DNA of 8,817 nucleotides from Desulfonema limicola (GTDB lineage Bacteria > Desulfobacterota > Desulfobacteria > Desulfobacterales > DYRC01): positions 3,496 to 12,312 of the forward strand of contig DYRC01000100.1 in assembly GCA_020718925.1 (NCBI GenBank), in the 5' to 3' direction. Each line of letters begins with the position of its first letter. Positions within the stretch are counted from its first letter, which is position 1. The notes beneath the pieces are model-generated. The model did not search any database, was not told the DNA's origin, and saw nothing but the letters and a program-made list of their open reading frames with translations. Below are positions 1 through 6,730 of this stretch, one piece after another. The position numbers and the translations under genes are program-made.

Positions 1-2
1 GC

Positions 3-359
3 CATTTTGAGGAGGAGAGAAAAATGCGGTATGTTACAAGTGTTGAACGTATGGGTATAGAAAAAGGGCTTCAGCAGGGGATTCAGCAGGGGATTCAGCA
101 GGGAATTCAGCAGGGGCTTCAGCAGGGGCTTCAGGAAGGAATTCAGGCGGGAATCCGGCAGGGATTACAAGAAGTAAGGGAATCCATACTTGAAGTTTTG
201 GAAATCCGCTTCAGCGTTATCCCCGAAGATATTGCCCGGTTGGTCAACTCTGTTGAGGTCAGAGAAACACTGCGTTCTCTTCACAGACAATCCGTAATTT
301 GCAAAGATTTGAATACCTTCCGGGAAATGCTTGACCGCGCTCGCGGAAAAGGAGATTGA
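3..359 (+). CDS. Rpn/YhgA-like PD-(D/E)XK nuclease-family protein, C-terminal fragment (5' end outside window)
   Basis: This is the C-terminal tail of an Rpn-type (recombination-promoting nuclease, transposase-like) protein. The frame is open to the window edge: in-frame codons before the ATG at 24 read H-F-E-E-E-R-K and lead into MRYVTSVERMGIEKG, a junction typical of the region after the catalytic domain in this family. The ATG at 24 is therefore probably an internal methionine, although the GAGGAGGAGA just before it mimics a ribosome binding site. The visible part holds nine tetrapeptide units of the G-[IL]-[QR]-[QEA] type (66-173), then a charged helical tail with RESILEVLEIRF and FREMLDRARG. 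The catalytic PD-(D/E)XK residues would lie upstream and cannot be judged. Family members are DNA endonucleases linked to RecA-independent recombination, often multicopy and mobile. The stop (TGA, 357-359) lies one base before the next start codon. Family assignment rests on the tail alone. Confidence 0.8.
   Translation, partial: HFEEERKMRYVTSVERMGIEKGLQQGIQQGIQQGIQQGLQQGLQEGIQAGIRQGLQEVRESILEVLEIRFSVIPEDIARLVNSVEVRETLRSLHRQSVICKDLNTFREMLDRARGKGD
66..173 (+). repeat. 12-bp in-frame tandem repeat encoding G-I/L-Q-Q units
   Basis: Nine consecutive 12-base units of the form GGG-[AC]TT-CAG-CAG run in frame through the Rpn-like gene. The first five (66-125) are almost identical and differ mainly in the ATT/CTT codon and one G/A change. 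The last four (126-173) are progressively degenerate (GLQE, GIQA, GIRQ, GLQE). The unit length is a multiple of three, so copy number can change by slippage without breaking the frame. The peptide is probably a helical linker; this tail style is common in Rpn-like proteins. Confidence 0.9.
350..354 (+). promoter_or_regulatory. Ribosome binding site of the giant gene
   Basis: AGGAG followed by a 6-base spacer to the ATG at 361. It lies inside the last codons of the upstream Rpn-like gene. It decides the start: the alternative TTG at 331 would add ten charged residues ahead of the signal peptide and has no such site. Confidence 0.8.
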
Positions 360-360
360 T

Positions 361-3300
361 ATGAAATTCAGCATTCTTATCAGCATTCTTTGGCTGATTT
401 TTGCGATGATTTGTTATGCAGAGGAGCGGCAGATCGGATTTATCGAAGATTTTTCGCTGTCCAAAAAACGCCCTGATGTATTGAAGCAACTGATTCCGGG
501 AACTGAGGATTATTATTTTTATCACGCCCTTGACGCCCAGCACCGGAAGGATTTCGATACGGTTCATCAACTGACCGGGCAGTGGATTAAACAGCACGGC
601 TATACAGAACGGCTCAAGCAAATCACGCATCGTCAGGCGCTGCTTGAATATGACAAAAATCCGAAAAAATCGCTTGAATATATCCGGCAGGAACTTGATC
701 TGCGCTTTGATCATCAAAAAGAAGTCACGGGTCCCAAAAGCGATATTCCATCTGCCTTAAATTCTGAACTCATCAGCTTCTCCGCGTTGCAGCAGCAGGC
801 ATTTTCCCGATATGAAAACTTGGACGGCTTTGAAGACTCGGGGCTGGAGATGCTCAGTCCTGATAAACTTGATCCGGTTCGGCGCAGGGATTTTCTTCGG
901 CGGCTTCAGCGTCCTGATGTGTCAAACTTGGCAAAATTAGTCACAGATGACTTGAAATACAAAGACAGCGGCGGATTCGGTTCGTTTCCGATTCATTATC
1001 ATCTGCTGAAATCCCAGTTGGATGAATGCAGAAAACTGATGCCGGATTTGGCGGACAATTCCAACTTTGTCCGGGCGTATCTCTCAAAGCTTCCGCCCGG
1101 CGATGACGTTGATCTCCGATATGACATGACTGAAAAGCGGGCATATCTTGAGCGGCTGTGGGCGTATGCAAAAACTCTGTCTCCGGCTCATAATTCGCTC
1201 AAAACTCACGCGCTTTATGCCCTGCTGGACTTGAATCGCCGGGAAGGCAATTATGACGCGGCGTTGTTTATGGAATACGTCAAACTGCCCAGAAATACAA
1301 GCTATATCAAGCCGGAATATCTCAATCAGCAGGAATTTCGCCGGTCTGTGGCAGATTTGAATGCGGATTTCAGAAATGTTACCCGACTGTCCGCCATTGG
1401 CTCAGATGAAGAACTGGTGCGGGATTATCTGTCTCATTTTTTTGTAAAAGCTGATAATTTCAAGGAATATTCACCGTACATCCGCGATACATGGCTTAAA
1501 GATGTTTTTGCCGAAACAAAAATTGTCAATGGCATCGGCAATTCGGAGCAATGGTATTCTGCGGCAGATATTCAAAAATATCAGGCACTCAGAGACCGGA
1601 TAGATATTGACTTTGCACTGAACAACAAAACGCTTTATGGCGCGGATGCTCCTGTATCGCTTGATTTGTATATCAAAAATGTCAAAACGCTGATTGTCAA
1701 AGTATTTGAGGTGAATGCGTTCAATTATTATCTGGCAAAGGGCGGGGAAGTGGATACCGCAATCGCATTGGACGGACTGACGGCTACGCATGAAACCATA
1801 GTCAATTATGATGATCCGCCGTTCAGACGGGTTCTGAGAAATTTTAAATTCGAGCAGATTAACCGCCCCGGCGTGTTTGTGGTGGAGATGATCGGAAACG
1901 GCAAAAGCAGCCGCGCTCTGATTCGCAAAGCAACGCTGTATGCGCTTGAAAAAATCGGTCCCGCAGGACATGAATTTACCATCATTGATGATAAAAAACA
2001 AAAGCATCTTCAGGCAAAAATCTGGCTTAAAGGCAGAGAATATGCGCCGGATAAAGACGGAATCATCATTATTCCGTTCAGCACCCAGCCGGGCAGAGAG
2101 AATTTTGTGATAAAAGACGGGGATTTCTGCTCTCCGGCAAGTTTCAATCACTTGGCAGAAGATTACAAACTCAGCGCGGGGTTTTATGCGGACAGAGAAT
2201 CGCTGCTCAAAGGTATGAAGGCAAAAATCCTGATTCGTCCGACACTGACGTTGAATGGGCATCCGATCAGCTTATCGCTGTTGGAAGATGTCCGGCTTTC
2301 CATTGAATCTGCCGACCATGACGGGGTTTCTTCCAGCAGAGAGATTCCGGATTTCAAGGTATCTGAAGATAAAGAATCGGTGTTTGAATTTCAAGTGCCG
2401 GATAAGCTTTCCAATATCCGCTTCACCTTAACTGCCAAAGTGAAAAATATCAGCCGGGATAAAAAAGAAGATTTATCTGACAGCGCAGGCTTTGCCATCA
2501 ACGGAATTGAAACCACGCTATCCACCGAAGATATTTTCCTAAGTCATGCGGATGCCGAATATCTGCTTGAAGCATTAGGCAAAAATGGCGAACCCAAAGC
2601 GTATCGCCCCATCAGCATTGAAATCAAACATCGCTGTTTCCGCGAGACCATTCCGCTTTCGCTGCAAAGCGATGCTTCGGGGCGCATTAAGTTGGGCAAG
2701 CTTGAAGATATTGAACGGATACGCGCATCTCTTGGCTCAGTTTCGCATACATGGTTTCCGTCAAAAGCTTTTGTCCGCTATCCTGCCAATATTCATGCCA
2801 AAGTCGGAGAGACCATCCGATTGCCTTTCTCACTTCTCACTTCTCACTTCTCACTCCTCGAGCGGCGCGGCTCAACATATTTTGCAAATCGCTCAGAGGC
2901 GGGTTCGGTCAAAAACGGTGTTTTGGAAATTTCAGGGCTTGAGGCAGGCGATTACGACATCTTTCTGAAAGACAGCAATGTCAAGATTGCCCTGCGTCTG
3001 ACTAAGGGAGAGGAAATCGGCGGCTGTATTGCCGGAAATCGGATTTTGGAAACGCGTGAATTAAAAGCACTCGGAATCCGCAAAATTGATGTGAGTAAGT
3101 CAGCAATAACGGTCAGCCTTGAAGGAAGTTCCGAATTTACAAGGGTTCATGTTGCGGCAACCCGGTTTATGCCCGCGTTTTCCATGTTTTCCAAACTGAA
3201 CACCATCGCCATTCCCGAACCCTATCTGATTCAGCCTGCGCCGCCTCAGTCATTTTATGTGGCAGGCAGAGACATCGGCGATGAGTACCGCTATATTCTT

Positions 3301-6300
3301 GATCGCAAATATGCCAAAAAATTTCCGGGCAATATGCTGAACCGACCGGAATTGCTGCTGAATCCCTGGAGTATCCGCAAAACTGAGACCGCAACTGATA
3401 CTGCCGGAGCCGGAGAAGGCGTTGCAAGCCTCAAGCCGACAGACAGCCTTTCGAGAACCGGACAGTGGGCTGCTGAAAAAGCGGTGGCAGGCATGGATAA
3501 TTTTTCCGGCATGGATTTTCTGGGCGAAGGCGCGGTAATTCTGCCAAATCTTAAACCTGATGAAAAAGGTCAGATTGTGATTGACCGAAAGCTGCTGGGA
3601 TTTCATCAGCAGATTCACCTGCTTGCCGTTGATCCGCTCAATACCGCATATCAGGAAATTTCGCTGCCTGAAAGTCCGGTAAAAAAGCGGGATTTGCGTT
3701 TAAGCAAGTCTTTTGATGCCAAAAAGCATTTTATTGAGCATCGGCGGATATACCTAACCCCCCAGCCCCCTTCCCTGAAAGGGCAGGGGGAGCAATCGGA
3801 AGATTCCCCTCTCCGCTCCGGGGAGGGGGCAGGGGGAGGGGTATATGATTCTGTCGCCAGCATGTATCGTTTTTTCTCAACGCTGAATAACTCACCTGAT
3901 TTCAAGGAATTTGCATTTATTCTGCGCTGGTCGGAGATGAAAGACAAGGAAAAAGAAGAACTATATTCCAAATATTCCTGTCACGAACTCAACCTTTTTC
4001 TATATTATAAAGATAAGCAGTTTTTTGACAGGGTGATTCTATCGTATATCGCGCACAAAAAAGACAAAACATTCATGGATCGCTGGCTGCTCGGAGAAAA
4101 TTTGGAAGAATATCTCAAGCCCTGGGCGTTTTCGCAACTTAATGCAGCAGAAAGAATTCTACTTGCCCGGCGTCTTCCCAAAGAAAAAGACCGGATAGCC
4201 AAGCATATCAAGGATCAGGTTGATCTGATTGCGCCGGATATTGATACTTACAACCGTTTGTTTGATACTGCGCTGAGAGGCAGATCGCTTGAAGAAAAGA
4301 CAGAGTGGGTCAGCGACACCTTTCATCGGGGAGATACAAAAGGCGGAGTCAGAAGAAGCATGGCAAAAGACAGTGAAGATGCGGACATGATGCTTTCGGA
4401 AGAAGCAGAGCCGGAGGAGTCGGTCAAGCCGGAAATGCCTGCGCCGCCGCCCGCGCCCGCCTCTGTTGCACGGGAGGCATTCAGCGGAAAAGACAAAGCC
4501 GCTGCCCCGAAAGAGTTTTACAAAAAGCGTGCCGAAGAGCGCAAAGCTGTGCGCCGGTTTTTCAAATCTCCGGACAAAACTCAGGAATGGGCTGAAAACA
4601 ATTACTATCATGTCCTGATTGAAAACCAGAATGCTGATCTGATTAAGGTCAACCGCTTTTGGAATGATTATGCCCAAAGCGATCCGTCAACGCCGTTTCT
4701 ATCCGGTCATTTTCTCTATGCGACCGGAAATTTTACGGAAATGATGATGGCATTGGCGGTGTCTGATCTGCCGATAACAGGATGTGTTAAGTGTGATGTG
4801 TTAAGTGTTAAGAATGCAGCAATTGTGTTTCATAAGGAAATCCGGGAAGCGGCAGTAATAGTGAGAAGTGAGAAAGGAGAAGTGAGAAATGAAGATTCTT
4901 CTCAATTCTCAATTCTCAATTCTCATTCCCCAACTCCGGTCATGGTCAGCCGCAGCATTTTTCAGGCAGATGATCGCTATCGCTATGAGGGACATGAAAA
5001 ATTCGATAAGTTTGTCGAAGGCGAATTTCTGGTCAATACCGCGTATGGCTGTCAGTTTCTGTTGAGCAATCCCACGTCTTCGCGGCGCAAATTCACCGCG
5101 ATGCTGCAAATTCCCGAAGGCGCGATTCCGATCAACAACGGCTTTTACAGCAAAGGTATTCCGATCACCCTTGAGCCGTATGGCAATAAAATTTCGGAGT
5201 ATTATTTTTATTTTCCTGATACCGGCAATTTCAAACAATATCCGGCTCAGGTTGCCAAAGATGAAAAGTTTATCGCTGCCGGTTCGGAAACCGCGTTGAA
5301 TGTGGTCGCGCAGCTTACTAAGATTGATAAAAGCGCGTGGAATTATATCTCGCAGAACGGATCGGATAAAGACGTATCGGATTTTCTGAATACGCATAAT
5401 CTGAACCGGATTGATCTGGCGAAAATTGCGTTTCGGATGAAAGATAAGAAGTTTTTCAAACAAACCATTGCCATTTTGGAAAATCGCGGGTATTTCAGCG
5501 GGTTGTTGTGGTCATACAGCGTTTATCACAATGATTTGGCAAGTATTTCCGAATACCTGAAACATTCGGAATACGCCAATCGCTGCGGCATGTACATTGA
5601 CACACCGCTATTGCATCTTGATCCGGTGGAGCGCAAGGCATATCAGCATTTGGAATATAAGCCGCTGGTTAATGCGCGGGCGCATCAGTTGGGCAGAGGC
5701 AGAAAAATTCTCAATGACAGGCTTTATGATCAGTATCATAAGTTTATGGAATATCTGAGCTATCGCCCTGCATTGGACGATGCGGATATGACGGCGGTTT
5801 GCTATTATCTGCTGCTTCAGGATCGGGTGTCTGAATCATTGACGTTTTTCAAGCAGATTGATAAGACCAAGCTTCAGACGCAGATGCAATATGATTATCT
5901 TCAGGTCTATCTGGATTTTTATGAAGGAAATGTTGAGCGGGCAGGAAAAATCGCTGCCGGATATGCGGATTACCCGGTGCAGCATTGGCGGGAGCGGTTC
6001 AGAGACGCTGTTACTTACCTCTCCCCTCTCCCCTCTCCTGATAGGAGAGGGGCTGGGGGTGAGGTTTCGACCGAACCCGGATTTGATTTTAAAATCGAAG
6101 CGGGGCGCATTGAGTTGGATTATCGCAATCTCAGCACGTGTCAGATCAGCTATTATCCGATGGATATTGAACTGCTTTTCTCGCGTCATCCGTTTGTGAA
6201 GCAGGAAACAGAAGATTTTTCCTTTATCCGCCCCAATGAAACCGCAGATATTTCTCTGCCAAAGGATAAGAATCATCTCAGCCTTGAAATCGCTGAAAAA

Positions 6301-6642
6301 TTCCGCAATGCCAATCTGATGATTGAAATCACGGCAGGCGGCATCAAACGCTCTCAGGTGTGTTATGCCAATGCCTTAACTGTTCAGATGATTGAAAATT
6401 ACGGTCTGATTACGGTGTCAGCAGCGCAGAAACCGGCAGTAAAGGCGTACATCAAGGTGTATGCCAAAATGAAGGACGGGGCGGTGGTGTTTTATAAGGA
6501 CGGCTATACGGATCTGCGCGGACGCTTTGATTATGCGTCTGTCAGCACCGATGATCTGGATCGCGTGGAAAAATTTGCCATTCTGGTATTGAGCGAGGAA
6601 TACGGCGGATTGATCCGGGAGGCGCTGCCGCCGAAACGATAA
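361..6642 (+). CDS. Giant exported protein (2093 aa) with macroglobulin-like beta domains, function unknown
   Basis: The ATG at 361 is chosen for its AGGAG site and because the product then begins with a signal peptide (MKFSILISILWLIFAMICYA, likely cut before EE), so the protein should be periplasmic or outer-membrane associated. Approximate layout: helical N-terminal region (25-400); beta-rich segments with MG-like strands such as VKTLIVKVFEVN and a DKDG turn (410-900); a long central region with RYILDRKYAKKFPGNML (about 980) and further beta segments (1040-1105); helices to 1340; Pro/Glu-rich linker APPPAPAS (1345-1375); KTQEWAENNYYH (about 1406); a beta domain with YGCQFLLSNPTS and EYYFYFP (1550-1620); alpha-solenoid (1660-1885); C-terminal beta domain (1905-2093) ending in YTDLRGRFDYAS and LPPKR. 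I find no CxEQ thioester, so protease trapping as in alpha-2-macroglobulin is unlikely. From memory this matches a family of large uncharacterised bacterial proteins; I assign no function. Five in-frame DNA repeats interrupt it, listed separately. Confidence 0.93.
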   Translation: MKFSILISILWLIFAMICYAEERQIGFIEDFSLSKKRPDVLKQLIPGTEDYYFYHALDAQHRKDFDTVHQLTGQWIKQHGYTERLKQITHRQALLEYDKNPKKSLEYIRQELDLRFDHQKEVTGPKSDIPSALNSELISFSALQQQAFSRYENLDGFEDSGLEMLSPDKLDPVRRRDFLRRLQRPDVSNLAKLVTDDLKYKDSGGFGSFPIHYHLLKSQLDECRKLMPDLADNSNFVRAYLSKLPPGDDVDLRYDMTEKRAYLERLWAYAKTLSPAHNSLKTHALYALLDLNRREGNYDAALFMEYVKLPRNTSYIKPEYLNQQEFRRSVADLNADFRNVTRLSAIGSDEELVRDYLSHFFVKADNFKEYSPYIRDTWLKDVFAETKIVNGIGNSEQWYSAADIQKYQALRDRIDIDFALNNKTLYGADAPVSLDLYIKNVKTLIVKVFEVNAFNYYLAKGGEVDTAIALDGLTATHETIVNYDDPPFRRVLRNFKFEQINRPGVFVVEMIGNGKSSRALIRKATLYALEKIGPAGHEFTIIDDKKQKHLQAKIWLKGREYAPDKDGIIIIPFSTQPGRENFVIKDGDFCSPASFNHLAEDYKLSAGFYADRESLLKGMKAKILIRPTLTLNGHPISLSLLEDVRLSIESADHDGVSSSREIPDFKVSEDKESVFEFQVPDKLSNIRFTLTAKVKNISRDKKEDLSDSAGFAINGIETTLSTEDIFLSHADAEYLLEALGKNGEPKAYRPISIEIKHRCFRETIPLSLQSDASGRIKLGKLEDIERIRASLGSVSHTWFPSKAFVRYPANIHAKVGETIRLPFSLLTSHFSLLERRGSTYFANRSEAGSVKNGVLEISGLEAGDYDIFLKDSNVKIALRLTKGEEIGGCIAGNRILETRELKALGIRKIDVSKSAITVSLEGSSEFTRVHVAATRFMPAFSMFSKLNTIAIPEPYLIQPAPPQSFYVAGRDIGDEYRYILDRKYAKKFPGNMLNRPELLLNPWSIRKTETATDTAGAGEGVASLKPTDSLSRTGQWAAEKAVAGMDNFSGMDFLGEGAVILPNLKPDEKGQIVIDRKLLGFHQQIHLLAVDPLNTAYQEISLPESPVKKRDLRLSKSFDAKKHFIEHRRIYLTPQPPSLKGQGEQSEDSPLRSGEGAGGGVYDSVASMYRFFSTLNNSPDFKEFAFILRWSEMKDKEKEELYSKYSCHELNLFLYYKDKQFFDRVILSYIAHKKDKTFMDRWLLGENLEEYLKPWAFSQLNAAERILLARRLPKEKDRIAKHIKDQVDLIAPDIDTYNRLFDTALRGRSLEEKTEWVSDTFHRGDTKGGVRRSMAKDSEDADMMLSEEAEPEESVKPEMPAPPPAPASVAREAFSGKDKAAAPKEFYKKRAEERKAVRRFFKSPDKTQEWAENNYYHVLIENQNADLIKVNRFWNDYAQSDPSTPFLSGHFLYATGNFTEMMMALAVSDLPITGCVKCDVLSVKNAAIVFHKEIREAAVIVRSEKGEVRNEDSSQFSILNSHSPTPVMVSRSIFQADDRYRYEGHEKFDKFVEGEFLVNTAYGCQFLLSNPTSSRRKFTAMLQIPEGAIPINNGFYSKGIPITLEPYGNKISEYYFYFPDTGNFKQYPAQVAKDEKFIAAGSETALNVVAQLTKIDKSAWNYISQNGSDKDVSDFLNTHNLNRIDLAKIAFRMKDKKFFKQTIAILENRGYFSGLLWSYSVYHNDLASISEYLKHSEYANRCGMYIDTPLLHLDPVERKAYQHLEYKPLVNARAHQLGRGRKILNDRLYDQYHKFMEYLSYRPALDDADMTAVCYYLLLQDRVSESLTFFKQIDKTKLQTQMQYDYLQVYLDFYEGNVERAGKIAAGYADYPVQHWRERFRDAVTYLSPLPSPDRRGAGGEVSTEPGFDFKIEAGRIELDYRNLSTCQISYYPMDIELLFSRHPFVKQETEDFSFIRPNETADISLPKDKNHLSLEIAEKFRNANLMIEITAGGIKRSQVCYANALTVQMIENYGLITVSAAQKPAVKAYIKVYAKMKDGAVVFYKDGYTDLRGRFDYASVSTDDLDRVEKFAILVLSEEYGGLIREALPPKR
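2827..2854 (+). repeat. Heptanucleotide tandem array, TTCTCAC x4
   Basis: Four perfect copies of TTCTCAC lie inside the giant gene and are followed by a degenerate unit TCCTCGA (2855-2861). Three units equal seven codons, so the array encodes FSLLTSH and then FSL, about residues 823-832. It falls between beta-rich segments, directly after GETIRLP. The unit is the reverse complement of GTGAGAA, which makes up the left arm of the hairpin repeat at 4861-4926, so the two belong to one repeat family in opposite orientation. Such arrays resemble the short tandemly repeated repetitive (STRR) heptamers described in cyanobacteria. Confidence 0.9.
3753..3842 (+). repeat. C/G-rich palindromic element inserted in frame (double hairpin)
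   Basis: This is a 90-base element with two hairpins inside an outer stem. Hairpin one pairs CCCCCTTCCCT (3766-3776) with AGGGCAGGGGG (3780-3790), one mismatch. Hairpin two pairs CCCCTCTCC (3806-3814) with GGGGAGGGG (3820-3828), one mismatch. The C-rich left flank (3753-3770) is roughly complementary to the G-rich right flank (3825-3842). It is read through in frame as about residues 1131-1160, giving L-T-P-Q-P-P-S-L-K-G and ending R-S-G-E-G-A-G-G-G. It differs sharply from the surrounding AT-richer coding DNA. Peptides of the type TPQPPSLKG are, from memory, a recurring signature of dispersed palindromic repeats in several phyla. It is not a terminator: no T-tract follows and the frame continues. 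Confidence 0.88.
4784..4811 (+). repeat. Heptanucleotide tandem array, GTGTTAA x3 plus one variant
   Basis: Four seven-base units: GTGTTAA, GTGTGAT, GTGTTAA, GTGTTAA. They lie in the giant gene and encode roughly CVKCDVLSVK, adding two cysteines. The array sits 49 bases before the hairpin repeat at 4861-4926, and both fall in the same stretch between ALAVSDLP and the conserved-looking RSIFQADDRYRY segment. The seven-base period is shared with the other arrays although the unit sequence differs. Confidence 0.75.
4861..4926 (+). repeat. Opposed heptamer arrays forming an imperfect hairpin, in frame
   Basis: The left arm (4861-4888) is GTGAGAA, GTGAGAA, AGGAGAA, GTGAGAA. The right arm (4899-4926) is TTCTCAA three times plus TTCTCAT. 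The arms are reverse complementary apart from roughly one mismatch per unit and flank a ten-base spacer, so the DNA or RNA could fold into a stem of about 28 pairs. The block is exactly 66 bases (22 codons), begins on a codon boundary and encodes residues 1501-1522, starting VRSEKGEVRNED. It lies in a linker before VMVSRSIF. Confidence 0.88.
6017..6065 (+). repeat. C/G-rich palindromic element inserted in frame (single hairpin)
   Basis: The core is a perfect 10-bp stem, CCCCTCTCCT (6030-6039) with AGGAGAGGGG (6043-6052), and a three-base GAT loop. An outer stem pairs ACCTCTCCCC (6017-6026) with GGGGTGAGGT (6056-6065), one mismatch. The left half also contains three perfect heptamers CCTCTCC (6018-6038), linking it to the seven-base arrays elsewhere in the gene. 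It encodes YLSPLPSPDRRGAGGEV (from residue 1886), placed at the junction between the alpha-solenoid and the C-terminal beta domain. The same family appears in reverse orientation within 3753-3842, whose minus strand encodes a similar PAPSPERRG peptide. Confidence 0.9.
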
Positions 6643-6645
6643 ATC

Positions 6646-6674
6646 TTGACTATAACATGATTCAGGTATTTAAT
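6646..6674 (+). promoter_or_regulatory. Candidate sigma70-type promoter for the kinase-HPt unit
   Basis: TTGACT (6646-6651) and TTTAAT (6669-6674) are separated by 17 bases. Both match their consensus hexamers at five of six positions. The pair starts four bases after the stop of the giant gene and about 68 bases before the kinase start codon. I see no clear terminator hairpin between the two genes, so read-through from upstream remains possible. The rest of the gap (6675-6741) is purine-rich and shows no further element I can name. Confidence 0.45.
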
Positions 6675-6724
6675 GCAGACAGGGTTGTAGGAGTGAGAGG
6701 GTTCGGGGGGAGAAGGAGCGCACA

Positions 6725-6730
6725 GAAAGG
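6725..6730 (+). promoter_or_regulatory. Ribosome binding site of the kinase gene
   Basis: GAAAGG lies 11 bases before the ATG at 6742. That spacing is long but workable. The in-frame TTG at 6733 would leave only two bases, so ATG 6742 is preferred. A stronger purine tract, GGGGGGAGAAGGAG, lies further upstream around 6704-6717, too far to serve either start. Confidence 0.5.

Noticed and set aside
24..26. ATG at 24 as the true start of the Rpn-like gene
   Set aside because: The frame is open upstream and the preceding codons (H-F-E-E-E-R-K) fit the family, so the gene is most likely cut by the window edge.
331..360. TTG at 331 as start of the giant gene
   Set aside because: It would place ten mostly charged residues before the signal peptide and has no suitable ribosome binding site; ATG 361 has AGGAG at ideal spacing.
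361..426. Lipoprotein signal peptide (FAMIC as lipobox)
   Set aside because: The residue before Cys is Ile rather than Gly/Ala/Ser; ordinary signal peptidase I cleavage after C-Y-A fits better.
1471..2262. Minus-strand open frame of 263 codons
   Set aside because: It lies wholly inside the giant gene, has no recognisable domain and reads like a reverse shadow (rich in F, I, R, C).
3753..3842. Rho-independent terminator
   Set aside because: The hairpins are strong but no T-tract follows and the reading frame continues for 2.8 kb with clear protein character.
2827..4926. CRISPR-like repeats
   Set aside because: The units are 7 bases, directly abutting, with no spacers and inside coding sequence.
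5041..5070. Alpha-2-macroglobulin thioester around YGCQF
   Set aside because: The motif requires C-x-E-Q; here Cys is followed by Q-F-L, and no CxEQ occurs anywhere in the protein.
4159..5463. Two long minus-strand open frames (4159-4677 and 4909-5463)
   Set aside because: Both are antisense to the giant gene, with low-complexity basic or aromatic composition and no known motif.
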